A DNA stretch of 9,303 bases from an uncultured Clostridia bacterium. Lineage in GTDB: Bacteria > Bacillota > Clostridia > Oscillospirales > Ruminococcaceae. Location: NCBI GenBank assembly GCA_945867255.1, contig CAMBHV010000035.1:1-9303 (forward strand), given 5' to 3'. Positions 1-7,069 of the stretch are shown piece after piece; positions within the stretch are counted from its first letter, which is position 1; the number at the start of each line of letters is the position of its first letter. The translations under genes were made by a program, and so were the position numbers. Below the pieces are notes generated by a model. The model was not told where the DNA came from and made no database searches. It saw only the letters and a list, made by a program, of their open reading frames with translations.

Positions 1-6
1 CAGCAT
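1..6 (-). CDS. Start of the next gene, product not visible (two codons only)
   Basis: The minus strand shows AAGGAG at 18-13, six bases, then ATG at 6 followed by CTG, where the window ends. The strong ribosome binding site and the 21-nt distance from the rdgB stop indicate that another gene of the same block begins here. The product cannot be read. In many Bacillota a YfcE/MJ0936-type metallophosphoesterase follows rdgB, so that is a reasonable guess from gene order only. Confidence 0.5.
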
Positions 7-12
7 AAATAA

Positions 13-18
13 CTCCTT
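13..18 (-). promoter_or_regulatory. Ribosome binding site of the gene running off the left edge
   Basis: AAGGAG on the minus strand sits six bases before the ATG at 6. Its strength and spacing match those of ftsY (AAGGAG at 1692-1687, six bases before its ATG). It is the main evidence that a further coding region starts at the window edge. Confidence 0.6.
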
Positions 19-27
19 TTCCGGCTT

Positions 28-729
28 TCAGCCTGTCTGTGTGTTGGTTTGCTTCGGTGTAGCGGGGCCGCACACAGCCGCCAGAACACTTTCGTCTGTA
101 AGAAATTGCGGCAATTGGCGTTCCATCAGGGCCAGGGCACGGCCACGATGACTGATGGCATCCTTTTCGTCGGCCGAAAGCTGGGCATACGTGCGCCGTG
201 CAACATTTTCTTTGCATTGCGCACTACAGCCCGGCACGCCTACTTCATCCGGGATAAACAACGGGTCGTATCCGAATCCGTTCGTGCCCTTTTCTTCAAA
301 ACCGATGCTTCCGGGGCACTGGCCCACATACACCGCGTGGCGGCCGCCCGGCAACCACACGCACACTGCACTTGTGAAATGGGCACCTCGCTGCTGTGCC
401 GGCACCTCTTCCATAGCAGCCAGCAATTTTCGGTTGTTGGCATCGTCGTCCCCATGCACGCCGGCATAGCGTGCCGAGTACACACCCGGCGCACCATCCA
501 GCGCATCCACGCACAAGCCGGAATCATCCGCAATGGTAGGCTTGCGGCATGCTTCACAAATGGCCTGTGCCTTAATGGCTGCATTTTCTTCAAAAGTAGT
601 GCCATTCTCATCTGGATCCAGAGAAACGCCCGCCTCGCGCTGAGACAGCACCGTATGGCCCATTCTCACCAGGATGCGGCGCATTTCCGCCAGCTTGTGT
701 GCATTATTTGTAGCGGCAACAAATTCCAT
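28..729 (-). CDS. rdgB: XTP/dITP pyrophosphatase (RdgB/HAM1 family), with an insertion and a C-terminal tail
   Basis: Cytoplasmic Mg-dependent enzyme that hydrolyses dITP, ITP and XTP to monophosphates and so keeps deaminated purines out of DNA and RNA. The protein has 233 residues, longer than the usual 195-205. The N-terminal motif ATNNAHKL (6-13) is the phosphate-binding T/SxNxxK element. TFEENAAIKA (45-54), the catalytic ADDSGL (67-72), GVYSARYAG (82-90), GTNGFGYDPLF (148-158) and the base-contacting SHRGRAL (193-199) all follow. Two parts are unusual: about 14 extra residues between FIP (158-160) and TYAQLS (180-185), containing Cys168 and Cys172, and a Pro/Thr/Gln-rich tail of about 25 residues after 207. 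The frame is open upstream through a TTG at 741. That TTG overlaps the GAGGTG ribosome binding site, so the ATG at 729 is preferred. The gene lies 39 nt after ftsY. Confidence 0.95.
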   Translation of the reverse strand: MEFVAATNNAHKLAEMRRILVRMGHTVLSQREAGVSLDPDENGTTFEENAAIKAQAICEACRKPTIADDSGLCVDALDGAPGVYSARYAGVHGDDDANNRKLLAAMEEVPAQQRGAHFTSAVCVWLPGGRHAVYVGQCPGSIGFEEKGTNGFGYDPLFIPDEVGVPGCSAQCKENVARRTYAQLSADEKDAISHRGRALALMERQLPQFLTDESVLAAVCGPATPKQTNTQTG

Positions 730-733
730 ATTA

Positions 734-739
734 CACCTC
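734..739 (-). promoter_or_regulatory. Ribosome binding site of rdgB
   Basis: The minus strand reads GAGGTG, then TAAT, then the ATG at 729. The site decides the start: the in-frame TTG at 741 overlaps it and has no clear site of its own, and the family N-terminus (MEFVAATNN) begins at the ATG. Confidence 0.75.
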
Positions 740-748
740 AAATGTGAA

Positions 749-765
749 AATTTCGTTGCGAAACC
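749..765 (-). repeat. Small hairpin in the ftsY-rdgB gap
   Basis: On the minus strand TTTCG-CAA-CGAAA can form a 5-bp stem with a 3-nt loop, extended by two G-U pairs. The bases TTTT overlap and follow the 3' arm. The stem is AT-rich and short, so it is at best a very weak terminator and more likely chance. The rest of this 39-nt gap holds only the rdgB ribosome binding site. Confidence 0.3.
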
Positions 766-768
766 GCG

Positions 769-1680
769 TTAATTCTCGTGAAGGAACAGTGCATCCACAA
801 AAGCATCTGCATCAAAGGGCATCAGGTCATCCATTCCTTCGCCCACGCCCACAAAGCGCACAGGCAGGCCGAGCTTCTCCTTAACACTGATAGCAGCACC
901 GCCCTTGGCAGTACCGTCCAGTTTGGTAAGCACTACGCCTGTTGCCCCGGCTGCATCAATGAATTCCTGCGCCTGGCTGATGGCATTCTGCCCGGTGATG
1001 GCATCCAGCACAAGCAACGTCTCCACACTGGCCTGCGGGCACGCTTTGCCCACTGCACGGCTGATTTTGGAAAGTTCCGCCATCAGGTTCTTTTTATTAT
1101 GCAGGCGGCCGGCTGTATCGCAGATCACAAGATCCGTCCCCTTGGCCGCGGCAGACTGCACCGCATCGAACACTACGGCAGCGGGGTCCGCCCCTTCCTG
1201 GTGCCGTACCATGGGCACACCCGCGCGCTGGGCCCACACACCAAGCTGCTCGGCTGCGGCCGCACGGAATGTATCGCCCGCCGCCAACAGCACGGTTTTG
1301 CCCTCTTCTCTATAATAATGGGCCAGTTTGGCAATGGATGTGGTTTTGCCTACACCGTTCACCCCGATGATTAGCAAAACGGCGGGGTGGCCGGAGAGGT
1401 CCATCTCATTTTCCGCCTGCATGTGCTGCTTGATGATATCTTTCAGCGCGTCCAGCGCCTCGGTGCCTGTTTTCAGCCTCTGGCTGCGCACACGCGCGCG
1501 GAGTTCTTCCACAAGGGAAACGGCTACACCTGCGCCTGTATCCGCCAGAATCAACTGTTCTTCCAACTCGTCATAAAGTTCGTCCGTGATCTCGCCGGCA
1601 GACACCATATCCGCAATGGTGCCAAAAATGGAATCTCTTGTTTTTTTCAGGCCCTGGCCCAGTTTTTCAAAAAAGCCCAT
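769..1680 (-). CDS. ftsY: Signal recognition particle receptor FtsY
   Basis: SRP receptor GTPase that docks SRP-ribosome complexes at the cytoplasmic membrane and hands nascent membrane proteins to the Sec translocon. The protein has 303 residues. The N domain (about 1-95) begins with the MGFFEKLGQGLKKT amphipathic helix, and there is no acidic A domain, as usual in Bacillota. The G domain follows with G1 GVNGVGKTTS (106-115), the DTFRAAA insertion-box motif (136-142), G3 DTAGR (188-192), G4 TKLD (252-255), and the closing GVGEGMDDLMPFD near the C-terminus. The TTS and DTFRAAA motifs mark an SRP-type GTPase. FtsY is chosen over Ffh because there is no methionine-rich M domain and the closing motif reads GMDDLMPF. 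The ATG at 1680 has AAGGAG six bases upstream. The gene begins 22 nt after smc, so co-transcription is likely. Confidence 0.98.
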   Translation of the reverse strand: MGFFEKLGQGLKKTRDSIFGTIADMVSAGEITDELYDELEEQLILADTGAGVAVSLVEELRARVRSQRLKTGTEALDALKDIIKQHMQAENEMDLSGHPAVLLIIGVNGVGKTTSIAKLAHYYREEGKTVLLAAGDTFRAAAAEQLGVWAQRAGVPMVRHQEGADPAAVVFDAVQSAAAKGTDLVICDTAGRLHNKKNLMAELSKISRAVGKACPQASVETLLVLDAITGQNAISQAQEFIDAAGATGVVLTKLDGTAKGGAAISVKEKLGLPVRFVGVGEGMDDLMPFDADAFVDALFLHEN

Positions 1681-1702
1681 AGCGTTCTCCTTTTTGGTAT
1701 AT

Positions 1703-4700
1703 TCAGTTCACAAGGCTTGCATCCACATGGTTCACATCCAAACGCAACAGTTTGGAAACCCCATCTTCCTGCATGGTAACACCGTACAACACATCGGCTT
1801 CTTCCATAGTACCGCGGCGATGCGTGATGACGATGAACTGCGTGGAATCGCAGATGCGCCGCAAATACTGTGCAAACCGCGTGACGTTCACATCATCCAA
1901 TGCGGCTTCGATCTCATCCAGCACACAGAACGGTGCAGGGTTCACAGCAAAGATGGCAAAATAGATGCTGATAGCCACCAGCGCCTGCTCACCGCCCGAA
2001 AGCGCCGAAAGGTTTTTGATGATCTTTCCGGGAGGCGCCACCTCGATCTCAATGCCGCTCTCCAGCACATCAGCCTCATCTTCCAGCTTCAGGCTGGCGC
2101 TGCCGCCGCCGAACAGTTCCGCAAAAATGCGTCCGAAATTTCGGTTGATGGCTTCAAAGCTCTGTGCAAACATGCTGCGCATTTCGGATGCAAGCGAAGC
2201 AATCATCTTTTCCAGCTGTGCTTTGCTTTGTTCCACGTCTGCCACCTGTGCACGCATATAGTCGTAGCGCGCACGCACCTCGGCATATTCATCGATGGCA
2301 CCCACATTCACATTGCCCAACGCACGAATTTTGGCGCGCACCTCGCCCACGTCACGCCGCAGCTGCGTCACATTTTCAAACGGCACGCACAGCGCCTCCG
2401 CGTCGGAAAGCACCAATTCATATTCTTCCCAAAGCTTTGCCACCGTGGAGTCGTATTCGGCATCTTTCTGTTCTTTCTGTTCGGCAAGGCGGGCGGCCTC
2501 GCGGCCCAGGGCTTCGCGCTCGTCCGTCAACCTGCGCACAAGGGCCGTATTCTGGGACGTAGCGCCCTCTTTTTCCAGGCGCTGCGCCGCAAGAGCCTGA
2601 ATCTCCTGCTCGCAGGCTGCAATGGCTTGCCGGCTTTGCTGCGTTTGCACGCGCACCTGCAAAATGGCTGCGCGATGCTGTTCGTTCTGCCCATCCAGCG
2701 CGGCCAGCGAAGCTTCGATTTGGCGCGCGCGCTCGTCCTTTTCGCCTGTGCGCCCTTCCAGGGCCTTCAACGAGGCCATATGGGCTTCCACATCTTTTTC
2801 AAGGCCAAGCTTGTGCAACTTTTGTTCGCTTAGCTCTTCCGCCAATTTTGTACGTGCAGCAAGAAAATCCTCGTCCGTGCCAGACACGGCGGCCAATTCT
2901 GCCTCCAGAAGACGTGCCTGCTCCTGCGTGCGCTGCATGGCCGCGTTCGCCTCGGCTTCCGCCTGCTTTTGTGCGGCACATGTGCGTTCCAGTTCTTCCA
3001 TACTGTGCGCCAGTGCGTCCAGCTCTGCACGCTGAGTGGCCAGGGCCGCGTCCACACGTTTTGTTTCCACTTCCCCGCGAATCTTATCGCCGCCTGCAGT
3101 GACAAGTTCGCTCTCTGTAGCCGTGAACTGTGCTTCCAGTTGCGTCACTTCGGCGCTGGCAGCCTGCGTGCGGAGGGCGGCCTGTGCCCGTTTCTCTTCC
3201 AGGCCCGCCAGCTTCTGGCGCAGCTCCTCCAGTTCCTGTTTACGGCTGAACAGCCCGGCTGAACGTGAAACGCTGCCTCCCGTAAAGGAACCGCCCGCAT
3301 TGATAACCTGCCCGTCCCGCGTGACCACACGGTTGCGGTAACCCAATGTACGTGCCACACGTGAAGCGGTGTTGATATCGTCCACCACTACAATGCGTCC
3401 CAGAAGGTTGGAGACAATGTTGGCATATTTCTGATCTGCCTGTACAAGATTTGCCGCACACACGGCATCCGCCGGTAAATGCGCGGCGTCAAAACTTGCC
3501 GGACGCACCGTATCCAACGGGAGGAACGTGGCACGCCCGCCTTTTGTCTCCTTCAAAAACGCCATGGCGGCCTTGGCTGCCGTTTCATTTTCCACCACAA
3601 TGTTCTGCAGGGCAAAGCCAAGTGCCGTTTCGATGGCTGTCTCATAGCCATGCTGTACGGTAAGGATGGTAGATACCGGCCCTGTAATGCCACGCAGGCG
3701 GCGCGCCTCGGCAGCCTTCATTACACTTTTTACGCTGCTTTGAAAGCCATCCATGCTGTGTTCCAGCTCACGCAAAAGTGCCACACGCCCCCGTGCGGCC
3801 TCTTCGGCGCGCGCGCATTCCTGCTGCGCCGCCTGTGCATCGGCAAGCACATTACGGCGGCTTTCCAGCTTCAGCGAAAGGCCTGCCTTGATGTTTTCCA
3901 GCCGGGTGACAGCCGCCTGTGCGTCGGCAAGGAAGGCGTCGGTCTCTCTTTTCTGCTGCTCCAGCTGAGAAAGAGCGGCCTGCGCATCGTTTTGCTCTTG
4001 CTGCATGGAAACAATGCGTGCCGCAGCAGATTCCGCTGCGGCCTGTGCGGCTGCAGCGCTCACCTTCTGATCGGTGGCCTGGGCTGCCAGCTGTGCCAGT
4101 TGCTGTTCCAGCTGGCCACGTTTTTCACCGGATGCCGCAGTTTTGCTTGTCAATTCAGAGAGAGATGCCTCAAGCTGGCAAATGTGCCCGGCCGCAGCCT
4201 CTATTTCCGCGCGCAGTGCGTCGCACTTGGCCTGGTGGGCAGCGCGCTCCTCCTGCAGCAACCTGGCGCCTTCGCTGCCCGCACGCAGCTCTTCCCTCAA
4301 ACTTTGGGCCGTAGCCTCGTTATGCTGGATATCATTCTCCAGCACGGCAATGCGTGCGTCCGCTCCGGCGGCCGTCTGTTCCATAGTACGGATCTCGGCG
4401 TTTTTTTCATCGATGCGGGCAATCAGTGCCTCAATCTCTGCCCTGATGTCCGCTGTGGAAGCCTCTGCCTCGTTGATGCGCCGTGTAACGTTCTCATAAT
4501 CTGCACTGGCGATCTCAATCTTGCGCTGCGCCTCGCGCACAGCTTGTTTGGCACGGTGCACGGTGTCTGTCCACAAAGTCACTTCCAAACTTTTACGCTT
4601 TTGGGCAAGCTCCAGATATTTTTTTGCCTTTTCGCTTTCTTTTTCCAGCGGACCCACGCGGCTCTCCAGTTCGGCCAGAATATCCCGCAGGCGCACAAGG

Positions 4701-5263
4701 TTGTCCTCAGCAGAAGCAAGGCGGCGCTCGGCCTCGTTTTTGCGGTATCGATATTTTGCAATACCGCTGGCCTCTTCAAAAATCTCACGCCGCTCGGCGC
4801 TTTTGGCACCTACGATCTCCGCAATACGCCCCTGGCCAATCACGGAATACCCGTCGCGGCCAAGGCCCGTATCCAAAAACATCTCGTAAATATCCTTTAA
4901 GCGGACATTCTGCCCGTTGACTGTGTATTCACTTTCGCCCGAACGGTAATACTTGCGGCCCACTATTACCTCATCTGCGTCGATATCCACGCCGCGGTCA
5001 GAGTTATCGATCACAAGGCTCACCGAAGCGAACCCCATAGGCCCGCGCTGAGCCGAACCGGAAAAAATAACGTTTTCCATTTTTCCACCGCCGCGCAGCT
5101 GTTTGGCGCTGGTTTCGCCCAGCACCCAGCGGATGGCGTCGGAAATATTGGATTTTCCCGAACCGTTCGGCCCCACTACGCCCGTGATACCACGCTCAAT
5201 GGTGATGCGCGTTTTATCCGGGAACGATTTGAACCCCTGTATTTCAAGCGCTTTTAAAACCAT
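1703..5263 (-). CDS. smc: Chromosome segregation/condensation ATPase SMC
   Basis: Core subunit of the SMC-ScpAB condensin, which extrudes DNA loops and organises and separates chromosomes. The protein has 1186 residues, the family norm. The N-terminal head has Walker A GPNGSGKS (31-38), the QLRGGG block (55-60) and the Q-loop GQGRIAEIV (143-151). A first long Ala/Glu/Gln-rich coiled coil runs from about 170 to 515. The hinge spans about 519-665, opening with GITGPV and closing with NAGGSFTGGSV. A second coiled coil runs to about 1030. The C-terminal head has the ABC signature LSGGE (1088-1092), Walker B FCVLDE with catalytic Glu1117, the D-loop ALDD (1121-1124) and switch His1148. The start MVLKALEIQGFKSF aligns with the usual SMC N-terminus. 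Its ribosome binding site is weak (AAAGGAAA, about 11 nt away). The coding sequence is intact. Neither scpA nor scpB lies in this window. Confidence 0.98.
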   Translation of the reverse strand: MVLKALEIQGFKSFPDKTRITIERGITGVVGPNGSGKSNISDAIRWVLGETSAKQLRGGGKMENVIFSGSAQRGPMGFASVSLVIDNSDRGVDIDADEVIVGRKYYRSGESEYTVNGQNVRLKDIYEMFLDTGLGRDGYSVIGQGRIAEIVGAKSAERREIFEEASGIAKYRYRKNEAERRLASAEDNLVRLRDILAELESRVGPLEKESEKAKKYLELAQKRKSLEVTLWTDTVHRAKQAVREAQRKIEIASADYENVTRRINEAEASTADIRAEIEALIARIDEKNAEIRTMEQTAAGADARIAVLENDIQHNEATAQSLREELRAGSEGARLLQEERAAHQAKCDALRAEIEAAAGHICQLEASLSELTSKTAASGEKRGQLEQQLAQLAAQATDQKVSAAAAQAAAESAAARIVSMQQEQNDAQAALSQLEQQKRETDAFLADAQAAVTRLENIKAGLSLKLESRRNVLADAQAAQQECARAEEAARGRVALLRELEHSMDGFQSSVKSVMKAAEARRLRGITGPVSTILTVQHGYETAIETALGFALQNIVVENETAAKAAMAFLKETKGGRATFLPLDTVRPASFDAAHLPADAVCAANLVQADQKYANIVSNLLGRIVVVDDINTASRVARTLGYRNRVVTRDGQVINAGGSFTGGSVSRSAGLFSRKQELEELRQKLAGLEEKRAQAALRTQAASAEVTQLEAQFTATESELVTAGGDKIRGEVETKRVDAALATQRAELDALAHSMEELERTCAAQKQAEAEANAAMQRTQEQARLLEAELAAVSGTDEDFLAARTKLAEELSEQKLHKLGLEKDVEAHMASLKALEGRTGEKDERARQIEASLAALDGQNEQHRAAILQVRVQTQQSRQAIAACEQEIQALAAQRLEKEGATSQNTALVRRLTDEREALGREAARLAEQKEQKDAEYDSTVAKLWEEYELVLSDAEALCVPFENVTQLRRDVGEVRAKIRALGNVNVGAIDEYAEVRARYDYMRAQVADVEQSKAQLEKMIASLASEMRSMFAQSFEAINRNFGRIFAELFGGGSASLKLEDEADVLESGIEIEVAPPGKIIKNLSALSGGEQALVAISIYFAIFAVNPAPFCVLDEIEAALDDVNVTRFAQYLRRICDSTQFIVITHRRGTMEEADVLYGVTMQEDGVSKLLRLDVNHVDASLVN
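3827..3988 (-). repeat. Spaced DAQAA-encoding direct repeats inside the smc coiled coil
   Basis: Three copies of a 15-nt segment encoding DAQAA lie at 3974-3988, 3911-3925 and 3827-3841. They are 63 and 84 nt apart, that is 21 and 28 codons, or exactly three and four coiled-coil heptads. The last two copies sit in a longer match: 3828-3847 and 3912-3931 are identical at 19 of 20 bases. The repeat keeps the heptad register and is best read as internal duplication, or convergence, within the arm just before the hinge. Confidence 0.7.
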
Positions 5264-5309
5264 AGGGGAAATTTCCTTTCCAAATGATTGCTGTGCCGGC
5301 GCGATGCGC

Positions 5310-5981
5310 TCAATACCCCATCAGCGCCAGTGCCTCTTTTGCGGCAGCCTGTTCGGCCTGCTTTTTTGAGTGCCCTTCTCCGCGGCCAATACAGTTTGAA
5401 TTCAAGTATACTTCCACCGAGAAATGCTTATCATGATCCGGGCCGGATTGGCCAGCTACCACGTAGCGCAGGCGCTCGGACGGATTTTGCTGCACGATCT
5501 CCTGCAGCTTTGTTTTATAGTCTTCCTCTGCGCTTTGCTTTGTAAGGGCAGAAGTGACAAAGGGCAGGATAAACGCACGCGCAGCCTCAATGCCACCGTC
5601 CAGATACAATGCCGCGATCACAGCCTCAAACGCATCAGACACTACACTGGGCCGTGTGCGCCCACCGCCAAGTTCCTCGCCATGGCCAAGCCGCAGCCAC
5701 TGACCAAGGCCAATTTTCTGTGCAAAGCCGAACAGCGCGGCTTCGCATACCAGACTGGCGCGCATACGCGTCAAGTCGCCTTCTGGCAGGCTGGAATGGG
5801 TAAACAGGTATTCTGCCACTACAATGCTAAGCACCGAATCGCCCAGAAATTCCAGACGTTCGTTATGCTTTGTGCCATGGCGTGCCTCGTTTGCAAACGA
5901 GGTATGCGTAAGGGCGGTCTCCAAAAGCGTGCGGTCATGAAATGTATGCCCTAACGTGCGCTCCAGCGCTTCATATTCCAT
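5310..5981 (-). CDS. rnc: Ribonuclease III
   Basis: Endoribonuclease that cuts double-stranded RNA in the cytoplasm, including the stems of the rRNA precursor. The protein has 223 residues, typical for bacteria. The endonuclease domain covers about residues 1-150. It carries the signature HNERLEFLGDSVL (39-51) with Glu41, Glu44 and Asp48, and the second acidic pair Asp116/Glu119 in SDAFEAVIAALYLD. These match the metal-binding acidic residues of E. coli RNase III (E38, E41, D45, D114, E117). A double-stranded-RNA-binding domain follows at about 154-223, starting DYKTKLQEIVQ and ending with the alpha-2 pattern GHSKKQAEQAAAKEAL. The start ATG overlaps the plsX stop by one base. AGGAGG lies ten bases upstream, inside the end of plsX. 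The gene is the usual neighbour of smc and ftsY in Bacillota. All catalytic residues are present. Confidence 0.98.
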   Translation of the reverse strand: MEYEALERTLGHTFHDRTLLETALTHTSFANEARHGTKHNERLEFLGDSVLSIVVAEYLFTHSSLPEGDLTRMRASLVCEAALFGFAQKIGLGQWLRLGHGEELGGGRTRPSVVSDAFEAVIAALYLDGGIEAARAFILPFVTSALTKQSAEEDYKTKLQEIVQQNPSERLRYVVAGQSGPDHDKHFSVEVYLNSNCIGRGEGHSKKQAEQAAAKEALALMGY

Positions 5982-6997
5982 CAGGCCTTCTCCTCCTCTG
6001 CCTCACTCAGCGCGCCAAGCTTTACGCGCATATCTTCCACCACACCGCTTTCCACACACAGCTTGGCCTGACGGATGGCGTTTTGGAACGCACGCGCATT
6101 TGAAGACCCGTGCGCCTTGATCACAGGCTTTGCAACGCCCAGCATCAATGCACCGCCGTGCTCGTCTGCGTCCATTTTCTTTTTGAAATCCCGCATGCCA
6201 TCCTTCACCAGCAAAAAGGCAAGTTTGGTTGCGATATTCTCTAAAAATACACCCTTCAACTGGCCCACCAGTGTTTTGGCAAGGCCTTCGGTAAGCTTTA
6301 AAATCACATTGCCCGTAAAGCCGTCGCACACCACCACGTCCACATCTCCGGTTGGCACATCGCGGGGCTCTATGTTGCCGGTAAAGTTTATTGCAGCATT
6401 TTCGCGTAGCAGGCGGTGTGCCTGCACATAAGTGGGAGTTCCCTTTGTATCTTCCGCACCGTTATTCACAAGGCCCACGGTGGGGTTTGTGCGGCCCAGC
6501 ACGTTTTGTGCATAAGCGCTTCCCATCACAGCAAAAGCGTTCAACATCTCAGGGCGGCATTCTACATTCGCCCCGGCATCCAAAAGAAGATATGGACGGT
6601 TACCGCCGGGCACTACAACGCCGATGGCCGGGCGCTTCACGCCCTTCAGCCGCTTGACGATCAGCGTAGCGCCTGCCAAAAGTGCCCCCGTGGAACCGGC
6701 AGATACGAACGCATCGCCCTCGCCCTGGGCCAGAAGGCGCAGGCCTACCACCATGGAAGAATCTTTTTTATGCCGGATGGCCGCCGTCGGCTCATCATGC
6801 ATGGAGATGACCTGCGGCGCATGCACCACAGTGATGCCCTGCATGGGGATGTTTTCCTGCTTAACAGCCGCATCAATGGCCTGTGCATCGCCCACAGCTG
6901 TCACTTCGATACCGTATTCGCGCACGGCATTTGCTGCGCCGCGCAAAATCTCTACGGGGGCATTGTCACCGCCCATTGCGTCGATGATGATGTTCAT
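5981..6997 (-). CDS. plsX: Phosphate acyltransferase PlsX (acyl-ACP:phosphate acyltransferase)
   Basis: Peripheral membrane-associated enzyme that converts acyl-ACP and phosphate to acyl-phosphate, which PlsY uses to acylate glycerol-3-phosphate in the first step of bacterial phospholipid synthesis. The protein has 338 residues, the normal length. It begins with the family signature MNIIIDAMGGDNAP (1-14). Other family blocks are HDEPTAAIRHKKDSSMVVG (67-85), SAGSTGALLAGATL (99-112), LLLDAGANVECRPEML (137-152), VGLVNNGAEDTKGTP (174-188) and VVVCDGFTGNVILKLTEG (221-238). The ATG at 6997 is preferred over 7039 because the signature starts there and a strong Shine-Dalgarno precedes it. The gene overlaps rnc by one base (TGATG), which implies translational coupling. 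In Bacillus plsX is followed by fabD, fabG and acpP, and in many clostridia by acpP; here none of these is present. No FapR-type operator is visible. Confidence 0.97.
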   Translation of the reverse strand: MNIIIDAMGGDNAPVEILRGAANAVREYGIEVTAVGDAQAIDAAVKQENIPMQGITVVHAPQVISMHDEPTAAIRHKKDSSMVVGLRLLAQGEGDAFVSAGSTGALLAGATLIVKRLKGVKRPAIGVVVPGGNRPYLLLDAGANVECRPEMLNAFAVMGSAYAQNVLGRTNPTVGLVNNGAEDTKGTPTYVQAHRLLRENAAINFTGNIEPRDVPTGDVDVVVCDGFTGNVILKLTEGLAKTLVGQLKGVFLENIATKLAFLLVKDGMRDFKKKMDADEHGGALMLGVAKPVIKAHGSSNARAFQNAIRQAKLCVESGVVEDMRVKLGALSEAEEEKA

Positions 6998-7006
6998 GGT
7001 ATGGTT

Positions 7007-7013
7007 CCTCCTT
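7007..7013 (-). promoter_or_regulatory. Ribosome binding site of plsX
   Basis: The minus strand reads AAGGAGG, then nine bases, then the ATG at 6997. This strong site decides the start against an in-frame upstream ATG at 7039. Using that ATG would add 14 residues absent from the family and would read through the 7022-7034 hairpin. Confidence 0.85.
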
Positions 7014-7021
7014 GCTGTTGC

Positions 7022-7059
7022 GCCCCAACGGGGCATCACGGTGCGGCACGTGCCGCGCC
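7022..7059 (-). repeat. Two adjacent inverted repeats in the trmFO-plsX gap
   Basis: The 72-nt gap 6998-7069 holds two inverted repeats. The first in transcription order is a perfect 14-bp palindrome, GCGGCACGTGCCGC, at 7043-7056. It is flanked by GGC and ACC, which add two pairs after one mismatch. The second, at 7022-7034, is GCCCC-GTT-GGGGC, a 5-bp GC stem with a 3-nt loop. It ends 10 nt before the plsX Shine-Dalgarno. Neither stem is followed by a U-run, so a standard intrinsic terminator is unlikely. The palindrome could be a protein operator or an RNA stem for processing or mRNA stability. It does not look like a FapR operator. The function is unknown. Confidence 0.6.
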
Positions 7060-7069
7060 ATCCGTTCTA

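Noticed and set aside
749..765. TTTCG/CGAAA hairpin as a terminator after ftsY
   Set aside because: The stem is short and AT-rich with only a T4 run beside it; stability would be too low, and rdgB follows at once.
1586..2833. 415-codon open frame on the plus strand, opposite smc and the ftsY start
   Set aside because: Codon-register shadow of smc; it ends at the CTA codon of Leu811. No ribosome binding site or family motif supports it.
4619..4625. Run of seven A in the smc mRNA (GCA AAA AAA TAT), a possible slippery site
   Set aside because: The main frame continues intact to a full-length SMC. A -1 shift would stop after a few codons with no sensible product, and no stimulatory structure is evident.
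3479..4900. 473-codon open frame on the plus strand, opposite smc
   Set aside because: Codon-register shadow of smc; it ends where smc uses a TTA leucine codon (Leu122).
7022..7034. GCCCC/GGGGC hairpin as an intrinsic terminator after trmFO
   Set aside because: No U-run follows; the plsX ribosome binding site comes ten bases later.
6998..7039. 14-residue extension of PlsX starting at the ATG at 7039
   Set aside because: The family signature MNIIIDAMGGDNAP begins at 6997 and a strong Shine-Dalgarno lies between the two candidates.
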